From NCBI GenBank assembly GCA_000727475.1, contig KL647300.1, forward strand, positions 2,377,063 through 2,441,062: a stretch of 64,000 bases of DNA. The letters are read 5' to 3'. The notes beneath the pieces were generated by a model. The model saw only the letters and a program-made list of their open reading frames with translations. It did not search any database and was not told the origin of the DNA. A program made the position numbers and the translations under genes. This document shows positions 1 through 11,500 of the stretch, piece after piece (position 1 is the stretch's first letter; each line of letters begins with the position of its first letter). The stretch comes from Sarcocystis neurona. Taxonomy: Eukaryota > Apicomplexa > Conoidasida > Eucoccidiorida > Sarcocystidae.

Positions 1-2
1 AC

Positions 3-3
<1 letters not shown>

Positions 4-63
<60 letters not shown>
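4..63. repeat. (CA)n microsatellite
   Basis: Near-perfect CA dinucleotide run at the very left edge, so its true length is unknown. Confidence 0.97.
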
Positions 64-66
<3 letters not shown>

Positions 67-2205
67 TACAGAAATACGTAAGTACCCTTGTCTGCATTGT
101 TCATGCGCGGCCACTCCCGCCTGTATCATGTGAATATATACAACTTTTACGTGTATGCACGCAGCTGGATGCAACATTGTGTATGTACACACAGACACAA
201 GCACATACCCTCTCCTACTATCTAGTGCGTGAGGTGTTTGCTTCTTCCCCCGGCGATGGAGACCTGCGTTGAAGACACAGCAAACTGCGCTGGTTCGTTT
301 TCGATTCGTCGGTCGCTGTTGCTGCTGCTGCTCAGTCCCAGCAGCGGCTATGCTACGAGCACGAAGCGGGAAACGTGCAGGAGCTTCTTGTGCTTCAAAG
401 ACACATCTGCAGAAGACAGGGCGTACACATGCACTTGCTTCGACAATCGAGGGGAGCTCGAACTCTACACAGTCGTCCGGTTCGTATTGTCTGCAGGCCC
501 TGCGCCACTCGATTCGCGGAGCCGTCGCGATAAGCGACACATGCACGGCAACCGTACACTCACGTAAATTCCTAATATCCTGCATGCGCCTTAAAAAGGA
601 TTTACGTCTGAAAGCATCTTCGTGCTTGTGCGATGTTTCAATCAAGTCCGTTTCACGCGACGGGGTGCCGCAAGTGCAAAAAAGGCGATCTAAAACGACA
701 TTTGTGACCTCGTATGTAGGTCTACCACCTCTCATTCCTCTCTGTACGTGCGTGAAGGTCTCGTACGTGTTCTCTTCTACGTAGCTGGTCTGGTTTAAGT
801 GTGATTATATTTCCGTCCACGGCCGCGCAGCTGCGTGGCTGGAGCACGAAAAAGATGGGGTTTTTCGCGACCTAGGAGAGCCGCACGATGGTGGGGCGCG
901 CAGAAGAACATGCGCAGCACGTCCTGCTGCCGGGCCACACTACCAGAACGGCAGGCATTCTTCTTCGCAGCTGCAGCTGCAACCCACGTAGGACGTGGGG
1001 AGTTTTTTCGCATTTAGCAGAGCAGGACAAAGGACGTAGAAACGGTGGATTCGTATGTTTACACCAAGGAAGCCGTCCCCTGCCACGTTCGTCGGTACCA
1101 GCGGAAACAGGCAAAACAGCTTCTATAACAGCAATCAAAGCCAGGTCAGCTACACGCACTTTCTTCTTCGCACGCAGCGGCAGACATTCGCAGTCTGGAA
1201 ATCCTCGCCTTCGTTTAATAATTTGCCGCACGCACGAGGTCTTCTGCTCAATCGTCCACCTGCCGCACCTTCGCTGTGCCACTTCACATCAGGAGAAATC
1301 CCTACATACCCGCATATATATACATATATGTGTAAATATACTCAGAGTCAGCAGTGCACGGTCGCCAAAGAGAAGAGAAGGCTGCCGCGGCAGTCGACGA
1401 GCTGCAGCGTCACTGGCAGATAACGCACCGGCAGCGCGCGTGCAACGACAGATCTACTTTCGCTTCTGCTGCCGGACGTAGAGAGGCTTCTGCGTAGTCA
1501 GAGAACGAATGTATCGAAGACCTTTGTTAAAGACTGCAACGCGCGACCGTGTTCTCTTGACCATTCCCCGCCCCCTGCACCGCAGCACCAGCAGCATGAC
1601 CACACATACCAACATATTCCATACTAAGTGGGTGGTAGCTGCCATCTCACGAGAAGTTCCTTCCTATCTGCACACACAGATACGACAGAGGTTTTGCATC
1701 TGTCTCTTTCTTGGCTTCTCAGTGTGTAGTACATACGTGCGTATACAAATCGACCGTAAAACAAGACGCGCAGTAATATAATATGCGGATGTGCGAAGAG
1801 TAACCAGCAGCACCAGAGAAGGAGGCGACTCTGCGTCTGCAGTCAGTCACAGCCCACGTTCAGTACCCCTGTCGTTCTTTGCTTCCCCGTAGAAACACAC
1901 GTATGTATACAAGCCTGTTCGCTCTCTACATGCTTGTCACATGCAGGGGAGACTTTTCTGCTTCTGGCGGAAAATATATATATATATGTATATATGTACA
2001 GGTCTAGGTACCGGCGTTCGCTTCTCTCCCCCTGTTTATGAGGGTCCGTATGCATATATATATATATATGTATCCGTTTACAAACACACACCAGCCTCTG
2101 CCTCTCGTAAACGCATGGTTCCTGCTGCTACTGCTTCGGCCTAAACACGTGGAGATGCTGTGCAGATACAACGTCCAGGGAAGCCGTGTTGCGTCTTCCT
2201 CTGCT
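64..2205. other. No gene recognised; microsatellite-bearing intergenic DNA
   Basis: Several frames stay open for 100-200 codons (for example around 888-1481 on plus and 872-1282 on minus). None shows family motifs, an ATG start in good context or a consistent exon chain. Short TATATA/GTATAC tracts lie near 1315, 1975 and 2055. The right edge may carry the 3' UTR of the minus-strand gene that ends at 2206. Confidence 0.5.
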
Positions 2206-5200
2206 CTAGTGTTGCAGCTGGTGTTGCTGCAGAAGAAGAAAAAGAAGCTTCTCCTCTCTATCTTGTCGCCTTTCTCCACTGCTGCTGCTCTGTCCGACAG
2301 CTTGCCTGAAGACGGGAAACGCTCGATCGAGCGTCCGGTCCATCATCTGCCCCGGCGCCATGTTATTGTACACCTCAACGAGTGTGTTGATCGCCTGGAA
2401 GCAGCCGTCAGGTGCAGCACCAGGAGCAGCAGCGGCAAAGCAGCAGCAGCAGGAGCAGCAGCAGTAAGCACCACTTCGTCTCCGCTACAGAGAGGTGCAT
2501 GCATGCTTCTCCTTCACGCAGACATATATGCGCGTCCATACGCTCCTCCCCAAGTCCCCGCATGCGCCTAGCCACTATCCTTGGACGACTAGATCGTCTC
2601 TGCAGAAGCTTCTCATGCGACTGTACAGATTTGCTGAGGGGAAGTGGACTAGTACCGACGTGTGCGTGTGCAGAGAGAGATGGGCGATCTGCGCTAGTCA
2701 TCAGGAACTTCTGACAAGCAGAGACACATTTCTATAAACACATGCCCAGCTGCGTAGTTATCTTTGGCGCACTGTATAATAACGCATGCGATGATAGTAG
2801 AAAGTACTACTAGTAACATTAGCAGTGCACTGGCAGGAGTGGGCGTAATACGCGGAGTCTTGAAGTAGTAGTAGTAGTAGTATTGTAGTACTACATATTG
2901 TAGTACTATACTCCACTGGTTCTGGTAGGAGTAGTACAAGTAGTAGTAGCTGCAGCAGTTCTAGTGGTAGCATAGTAGCAGTAGTAGTGTCGTTATAGTA
3001 CTAGGACTAGTTGTAGTGCTATAGCAGTAGCAGCTATAGAACTAATATTGCAGAAGTACAGTACTGTGGTTCGCCGCTGCTCGTAGGCATAGCACACGTA
3101 ACAGAAATAGCAGTCGTCGTCGTAGTCCTCGTAGTAGTAGTGGTACAGTGGTAATATTTAGTAGGAGGGATGTACTATTAGTGGCACAAATATTACTAGT
3201 AGTAGTGGTAGTGGAATAGCAGTGTGTACACTAGTGGTACGAGTAGTGGTAGTTGCAGTATTAGTATTAGTACTAGTTGTAGTAGTAGTACAGTGGTAGT
3301 AGTAGTAGTAGTACAGTGGTAGTAGTGGTAGTAGTAGCGGTAGGAATAGTTGCAGTAGCAGTTGCAGTCCTCGTGTTGCAGTAACACAACACGGTGCTCC
3401 ACTGCTGCTGGTAGGCATCGTAGTAGTAATAGGAGCAGTCGTAGTAGTATAATAGAACTAGTAGTTGTAGGATTACAGCAGCAGCAGTTGTGAGCAGTGT
3501 AGTCACCGGGTAGCAGTAGTATAGCTGTGGTAGCAATGACAGAGGTTGTCCTGCAGTAGCAGCAGCAGTAGTAGTGGTATTAGTAGTATAGTAGTTGTAG
3601 TAATAGCAGTGGCAGTAGTAGTAACAGTAGTAGTAGTAGTAGTAGTAGTAACAGTAGTAGTAGTAATAGTAGTAGTAGTGGTAATAGTAGTAATGATAGT
3701 AGTAGTGATAGTAGTAGTAGTAATAATAGTAGTAACACTAATAGTAGTAGTAATAGTAATAGTAGTAGTGGTAGTAGTTATAGTAGTAGTAATAGTAGTA
3801 GTAGTAATAGTAGTAGTAGTAGTAACAGAAGTAGTAATAGTAGTAGTAACTGTAGTAGCAATAATAATACGAGTAGTAGTAGTAATGGTGGTAGTCGTAG
3901 TCGTGCTAGTTTACTAGTCATTACTCTAGTAGTAGCAGTGACAGTATTAGCAGTAGTGGTGGTAGTAATAGTTGCCTTAGTAATAGTATTTGTATTATAG
4001 TCGAAGAAGTAGTAATAATATCTTGTGGTCGAAGTAGTAGTAGTAGTAGGGGTAGGCGTCCCCGCAGTGGTTGACAAACAGGTGAGCAGCAGTTCTGGCG
4101 CGTGTCTTATTTGCTTGGGCGCCTCTGTCTCCGTTTCTGTTTTTCTCCGGTCAAGGTAGGCCTATCATGCTCTACAGGAGACGAGACGTGTGCTGTAGTC
4201 CACGAGTCTTTCTGCGAAGTTTCCACTAGCGTTTTACATGTGTTTGACTGGCCCGTCTTCTATGTATGTGACGCACGCTTGTGTGTTTATCGAAGTGAAG
4301 ATGCATGTGGGTGGCCTGTTTCTTGCTGCGGAAGAAATCGCTTCCTACCTTGAGCTTGCTTTCGTAATCCCACCCGCGCGACCGCTCCAGCACCCGGATT
4401 GCATGCGCAACCGTTTCTCGGTCTGCAGCACCCAGAAGTATTCGGCATAAGACAACAGCAGCAGCAGCAGCTCCAGGAAACGGCACCGGCACCAGAACAC
4501 CACATCAGGCAAGGGAAACGACGCCAGCGAAGCATGTGCAGATATTTTGAAGACTGCTCGGAAAACTATGGTTGTTGCTGCTGTTGGCGGTGCTGCTGCT
4601 GTCGTCACTGCTACCGCCGTCGCTGCTGCTGCTCCCCCCACTAGTGCCGCTCCTGCTGCTCCCGCCACTAGTGCCACTCCCTCTGTTCCAGCCACTACTG
4701 TCGCTGCTGCTGCTGCCGGTGCTGCTGCTGCCGCGGTTATTGCCGCTCCTCCTGCTGCCGCGGTTGATGCCGTTCCTGCTGCTGTCGCTACTATTGCCGC
4801 CGCTACTGCCTGTCGAAATACGCAGGCACGTTTCATAACGGAGAAGAAGGAGAAAAAGAAGTTATGTATTCGTGGCCCTGCAGCTTGTTCGCATCTCGTC
4901 TTGCGGCAGAGATCCACTGCTGCCGGGGCCGTAGGTCGTCTTTGCTGCGTGGAGAGGGTCCTCGTGTTGTATCTCCTGTTGCCGCGTGGAAGTGCTCCTC
5001 CTAATGCTGCTGCTGGGTTGCTACATCAGTGCCGAAGCTGCTGCTGCTGCTGCTTTTACGTTGCTGCTGGCGTTACTCTGCTGCCGTTGCTGCTCTGGCG
5101 GTGCTTCACCTACGCTGGCGCTGCCACCACCTGTGCTATGACGCTGGTTTGTTGCTGCTGCAGTCACCCTGCGGCTGCTGCTATCGCTGCGTCTGCTCGG

Positions 5201-6515
5201 GTCCTGCTGTGATAATGCTGCGGCCCTGCTGCTACTGCGGCAGACGCATCTCATTTCCACGGAGACGCACACTTCGGATCCTTCGGAAGGGAGTGGGCCA
5301 CACGTTGAAGAGTTGGGTATCTGCAGAGAAGCAGCAGCAGCAACAGCAGCAGCAGCAGCGGCACAAGTAGCAGCAGCGGTACAGCTGCAGCAGCAGCTGT
5401 ACAGGTACCTATAAACTAACGTAGCGACTGCGTAGAAGAGAGCCATAACAAGTCGAGCCGCGCTCAGTAGTAGTGCTGGGCCGACAAGAACCACACGCAG
5501 CAGCAGCATCAGGGGAAGGCGAGCAACACAGAAAGGTGCTGCATCAGCAGGACACGCGGCAGGCAGGTGGTTGTAGCGGCCACCAGCAGGATCTCCGCGC
5601 CGCCGCAGGATGAAGCAGCAGCACTGGTGGAGCGCGACCCACCAGTGCGGGTCACGAAGAAACAAAGCTCTGCAGCAAATCTCCGCGAGCGTGCAGCAGC
5701 AGCACCGCAGTAGCAGCAAGACATCACTGCAGCATAGCAGCAGGAGAGCAACACAGGTGCAGCAAGTGCAACAGCAACAGCGAGTGGTGTGTAGCAAGAA
5801 CCGCACTGGGCGGCAGCAGGAACAGCAGCGTGCAGCAGGAACAGGGACAACCAGAAGCTACCGCACTGCAGCGACAGCAAACATACCGGAGCTGGTCCAG
5901 CTCGGCGTCGAGCTTCTTCCTCGGCTTTCCCATGGAGATGCCGCCGATGGTGTCCTGCGGCACTGCCGTTTCGAAGCCGAAGTGATTGCGGAAGGGATGT
6001 AGCGGGTGGAAACTGCATGCAAGGCCGCCGTATCAGCAGCAGCAGCAGGGCAGCGAACAAATCCCCAGAACCTCATGTCTCTCACCATTCGACGTGAAGA
6101 GATACAGAGACAGCGGAGACGAGACACATGCATGCGTGTGTGTTGGTCGCATGCAGAGAACTAAACACGCAGCAATGGCAACAAAGATTAACCGTCAATA
6201 GGGTTACCCAAACAGGTCTTATAGAGTCCCACACAAAGCTGCACGTCTCACACCAGCTCTTGTAACGCGGAAAACTGCTGTGCCCGCACGACGACACAAA
6301 GGCACGCATGTGCGTCTCCAGTTGCGCACAACGGCTAAATGAAACACGGAGACGTATATTTCTTCCACCATTTAATTCGGGGAACGAGGCCTTCGATTCG
6401 TCAAAGATAGACCCTTCGTGGACATATATGAGACTGCTTTCTCTGTTGCTGAGAACCTGCGCGCGGCTGTCTCTACGCCAAATCTCGTCTTCCGCAGATC
6501 ATCTTGCGCAACCAT
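2206..6515 (-). CDS. Small multi-exon gene of unknown function (exon 4 unresolved)
   Basis: Exon 1 is 6515-6457 (ATG; begins MVAQDDLRKTRFGVETAAR, ends phase 2). Exon 2 is 6012-5887 (includes HPFRNHFGFETAVPQD and KPRKKLDAELDQLR). Exon 3 starts at 5320 (YPTLQRVAHSLPKDPK) and ends near 5271 or 5261. Exon 5 is 4422-4349 (RETVAHAIRVLERSRGWDYE). Exon 6 is 2394-2206 (AINTLVEVYNNMAPGQMMDR, stop at 2208-2206). All have AG acceptors and GT donors. Phases agree across 1-2, 2-3 and 5-6, and the peptides are charged and non-repetitive. Exon 4 must lie in about 5010-4840, where all three minus frames are open over part of the interval, so I could not choose it. I do not recognise the family; a small soluble protein of about 200 residues with no membrane helix is what can be seen. 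The final 30 residues are Gln/Leu-rich. Splitting into two genes (exons 1-3 and 5-6) cannot be excluded. Confidence 0.6.
2840..4060. repeat. Degenerate TAG/GTA trinucleotide array, about 1.2 kb
   Basis: Almost unbroken imperfect GTA/TAG triplets, purest at 3546-3890. They encode poly-Val in one plus frame and Leu/Tyr/Thr-rich strings on minus, which explains the long open frames here. The array lies in the inferred intron between exons 5 and 6 of the 2206-6515 gene. Confidence 0.9.
4843..5008 (-). other. Probable coding stretch with ambiguous frame (candidate exon 4)
   Basis: Non-repetitive minus-strand sequence after an acceptor-like ATTAG. One frame reads EEHFHAATGDTTRGPSPRSK and runs to a TGA near 4840. 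Another reads QHEDPLHAAKTTYGPGSSGS, and its weak GT (after 4927-4930) would give the phase needed by exon 5 at 4422. I cannot tell which frame is used. Transcript reads would settle it. Confidence 0.35.
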
Positions 6516-8568
6516 TTTAATCTTCGTCTGCCGTACATGTTGATAACACACAGCTGGCTGCGCAGTACCACTCCTCTTCCTCGTCTGCTGCCCCTGACGC
6601 TGCTGCTGTGTCTCTCTCGCTCTGGTCGTATGCATGCTGCGTCTCTTGCTGCTATACCGGCAGCCCCTGCCGCCGCTTCCTCTCTGCGTGGGACTGCGCT
6701 GCTGCAGCTCTTACGATTCTGAAGGCACGTTTTCCGGCAGGCAGGCGGTCACCGCTTCTTCATCGACATCGTCTGCTGCTGCAGCAACAGCGTACAGCAG
6801 GAGCAGCAACCGAACAAAACCGCGTGCACCACACCACCACCTCACGTGTAGCAGTACACTTCGAAACGAAACGACAGCCGCGAGACCGCTGCCACCTGTA
6901 GCATTCCTGACCCGCCGTTCGCCGTTTTCTCGCGCTGCAGCAGTGCAGATCCGGCACCGATGCGGAGCCAGTGGCAGCGGCACGGAAGCAGCAGTAGCAG
7001 CAGAACCTCGCGACAGGACGGGCGCACGACAATTGCACATACACACACAAACACCCATCCAGAGGTAGCAGCAGGTGCAGCGGCATTAGAAGCGTTTCGC
7101 TTGAGTTTCCCTCCTCATCAGTGGCGTGAGGCACTGCAGCAGCCGAGACGCCGCAGCAGCAGCAGCAGCAGTGAAAGAGAAGCTGCAGGACCGGAAGCAA
7201 CAAGCTTGCAGCTCCGGCGCTTCTCATCGTACCAGGGACACGGCGACCTTAAAACATAGGAGAGAAACGTACGTCAGCTGCGGCTTAAACAATTCGGTTC
7301 TCTTTCAACGAAGAATCAAACGCTGTTTCCTCCAGACGATCCCTCTGACTGGACGTGTGCTTTCTTACAACATACAGATAATATAAACACATGCATTCGT
7401 ATCTTTATGGGTGTGTGGGTGATGTATATATACATATAAATATACATATATATATAAGCTTGAACGGAAGCATGAGTATGGGAGGAGGGAGTTTCATAAG
7501 AAAGTGCAGAAGGGCAGCTACGTGTCCTCATCGTTATGCGAGCACACACAATATTTTTAGCAGGGGAACGGTTGACGACGTACTTTTCTGAGCATGCAAC
7601 ATGCACGTGTCTACGTATGTGCCTCTATATCTACGTAGGAGCTCACATCGCGCCTACATTTTACACTCCTAGCAATGGTTTCCAGTGCTCGATGAAGAGC
7701 CCCCGTACGTCAATATGCTTTGCAGCAGATGAGTAACTGTCGAGGCAGCCTCGAGTAAACGAACAAATATACATATATATATATATATATATGTACTTGT
7801 CTACATTAGGGAACGTGGAGCCTACAGTGGACATTATCAGGCAGGGCTTCCAGTGCTCGACGAATAGCTGCGGTTTTTTGCGAGAGGCGCCGGCGGCGGT
7901 CGAAGGAGAAACGAGTGACCCCTGCAAAGGCGAAAAGAGGCTCCAGGGCCTCTGGGGGCAGCTGTGCCTGTCAACCGGACCATCTCATACCAGTGTCTTC
8001 CACTTTATATAGACGCGTACTCACGCACACATTTGTAAGTACAGACACAGGAAAACGGCGAGAAGCCCTGTGACTCTTTATCTATCTATCTGCCCATATA
8101 TATATATATACACGTATCCACACGTATATATATATATATGTATATATGTAGTCGTGTACATCCTATACACATATAGACACGTACGCGGGGAGAACCCCAG
8201 TGAAATTCGTTTTTCTGTAGAGTTGTATTACACATTTCTATGCAGGTATAGGTGCGCCTGGCGATATGCATGAGGGATAAAGTCGCCCACGCCTCTGTAC
8301 AGACACCCAGCTGGGTACGTTGGAGAGCTCCACGAAACAGTGGAAGGTGCATGCGTACACCCCTGTGATGAAAGTGTGCAACCTGTGCAGGCGGGTGCTA
8401 GCAATACACGCGGACGTAGACGCATCTGCGTACGTTCCTTCATCTGTGTGTGCTGCCTATACGTGTACACTAGCGCCTACCGACTTCCTTTACGGGGTGT
8501 ACGTATGTAGATGTCTGTTCACAGCAGCGATGAAGTGGGCAGTCCAACGGCAACGGGGCTCGCCGGCA
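6516..8568. other. Intergenic: CAG/CTG patch, AT microsatellites, a duplicated motif
   Basis: About 2 kb between two minus-strand genes. 6590-7200 holds mixed CAG and CTG triplets with open frames on both strands and no supported gene. 7420-7460, 7770-7795 and 8090-8150 are TATATA tracts. A motif around TTCCAGTGCTCGA occurs at 7680 and again at 7849 with similar flanks, a local duplication of unknown meaning. Confidence 0.5.
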
Positions 8569-11500
8569 TCAGTGTGAAGAGGTCCTCGATCGTTTTTTAG
8601 CGTGTCGCGCAACAACAACGCCTATCCACGTAGCACGTGTATGCTGTGGGTCGAGCTGATGTGCTGCTGATGAAGTGCGCATAGGTCCGTCTAAATACAC
8701 AGGCATTATATCTGTTTGATATCTGCGCCATCCAAGTGCACAGCAGTGCACACATAAAGTGTGCCGCAGGGATGTCCGCCACCAGAAGCACACGTGCATC
8801 TTGGTGGAGAACGCGTTCTTTCGTCGTTTCCGGGCGGCGTTCAGACAAGCGCGTGGCCAGACACAGGGTTACGTGTGTCGCATGCACCGGAGGTGCGCAC
8901 GTTGTCAGCAGCATGTTTGTACACACAGTGGGCCACCCAGTGCAGTGCGTGCGGGGGGGGCGGGGGGGGGGGGGGCAACGGAGAAGGGGGAGGCTCAGGC
9001 ACCAGAAGGAAAGATTTAGCGTGTGTGTCTGTCTGTGTATGTCGAGGTAGCGCTGCTTCTGGTCGCTGCGGGGTCTGGTGGAATGCAGCTGCTATGGAGT
9101 GCGCCTGCAGTAAGGCGGTGTGCCTGCTGGCCGCTGCTGCTGTTGCTGCACCGCAGCTGTCTCATACGCAGAGCGCGCTACTGTGCGACGGAGTGAAAAG
9201 TGCTGCTGCTGCTGCCGCATGCAGTCGCTGTGCTGCGCATGAGAGAGAGACCTGCCTGGCTGCGCAGCTTCGCCAAGTCTGCGTGTCTGTTCAGAAACTC
9301 GTCCACCTGCACCCGCATGCAGGCAGCAACACCACGGGGCAGGTGTAACGTCTCGTCATCAACAACGCTTAACAGCAGCGTCACCCAAAAAATTTCTACA
9401 AGGGCCTCCACAACACTTCTTCCCCTACACGTGCATTCGCACATACCTGTACGCGGACGCTTATACATATAACACATACATACGCATACATATGAGTATA
9501 TATTCATGTGCACGTTCATTCATACATACACGTACATACGTCCGTAGACAGAACGCGACGCAAGCGGACTGCGGTGCCCGAGCAGCAGCAGCAGCAGCAC
9601 TGTCGTCGGCACCCGCCGCTGATGCATCGCGGCTGAGTCTGCAGCAACGGTAACGCATCACGAGGAAGCGCCATTTCAGCGGCAGCAGCAGCAGCAGAGT
9701 GTTGCGTCATATATTCTGTCCTCGTTTACGAGGTCGGTTGACAGCAATGTACAGTACGCCTCGCAGGACCCGTGTTAGAAGTAACAACTCAGCGCGGCAA
9801 AAGCGATGCTTCTCCAAATTATTAATATACTCGTAACATTTAACTCAGGACGGTTGCCAAGTCACCACCATATACGCGCATACATATACACACGTGTATG
9901 TATGCATGTATATGTACGTGTATATATATAAGGATATGCGTTTGTAAAGGTATACATTCGTGTATGTGTATATATGCATATATATATATGTATATATCTC
10001 TATTTCTCTCCATCTACATATATATGTTTATATGTGTATATACGCATGTGTATGCACGTGTGTATTCCTCAACGTATATGTATATACGTTGGTATATATA
10101 TATATATATGTATGTATAGAGATGTACACAGATGTATATCGATATAGACGTGAAAACATACATGTATCTCTATGAAATTGAAGATTGATATATATATATA
10201 TATGTACAGACAAACACATACAAGAAAATATACGTCCCCAAACCACCTTCGTCGTCGCAGCACCCATGCGAGATGACAGCGACAATATCATCCACCCTCC
10301 TCCTGTTCTCACGCGTGCGCATCGTTTCGACTGCCACCCTCCATACAGCCGCTCCAGTCATACGCCGGTCCAGCCACAGGGGTCGCTGCCCAAAATGGAA
10401 ACTTGGCAACCCATACATATATATAAGATGCATGCAGGTGTTACATATGTACACGCGTTCACGTATGATAGATCTACGCATATATATTTATATATGTATA
10501 TACTATACCAGACGCATGCAAGTGTTACACACGTACACGCGTGCACGTATGATGGATCCACGCATAGATACATACGCGAATATGGGTTTGAACACCAGTA
10601 CATATATACATCTAGGTTCACGTGCGTGCATGCATCTATATATATATATATGTATATGTATACTTAAATGTAAGTATATATATACGTGTTTATAGAGAGA
10701 ATATATGTGTATATAAATATAAGTAGACAACGATACGTATGTATACCACGTTCCTATGTACCTACATATATATACATATATGACGGTAGAGATGTGGAAA
10801 GTCTCCCATGTGTTCAGCGAGACGTGCAATGGCGTGTTGCTGCTCAAAAGATGATGTAGCAGACTCACGAGAGCCTCATCGAGGCAGTTGCGAGTGCAGT
10901 GCTGCACCAGAAGGTTGCGTAGCGCCTGACGCTTCATCATGTACGGGTTCTCGTAGTCTGTAAATTCATTTGTTAAAACTGGGCGGCTGCATACACCCGT
11001 CCCATACACAGAAGTTCAATACACACGTATCTCCGCAAACAAACATATGTCTCATATGTATATGCCTATATGCCTCTCGGCATGCATATATATATATATA
11101 TATGTATGGATAGGTAGATAGACAGAGAAGGACAAATTCGTAGACGTAGATATAAATAGGCAAACACGTATACATGTGGAGGCATGCACTTAAAAGGAGA
11201 TAAATGTGTGGGGATATCAACGCAGGGAAATATACGCGTATATGGAATAACTGCAGCAGATACGCATGCGTATAACAGCGAAGACATACCTGTGCGTGAG
11301 CACCGGGACACGCACGACGTCAAACCCGGCCCCCACTCAGGAAGCAGATGGGCCGTCGTCACCTACGTTGACCTACGAAAGTACCTATATATATCTACAT
11401 ATACATACACACGTATATACAAATGTATTTAACTCGTAAACCATGCCTACAGACATATATGTACGCCTGCGCAGACATGCGTATGCATTCAATACACACA

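Noticed and set aside
1..63. Telomeric end
   Set aside because: The edge is a CA repeat; no TTTAGGG/CCCTAAA-type units occur here.
872..1282. 136-codon minus frame with some charged sequence
   Set aside because: It begins at a non-ATG codon, a similar frame is open on plus, and no acceptor/donor chain supports it.
3546..3917. 123-codon poly-Val frame
   Set aside because: Direct translation of the GTA/TAG array.
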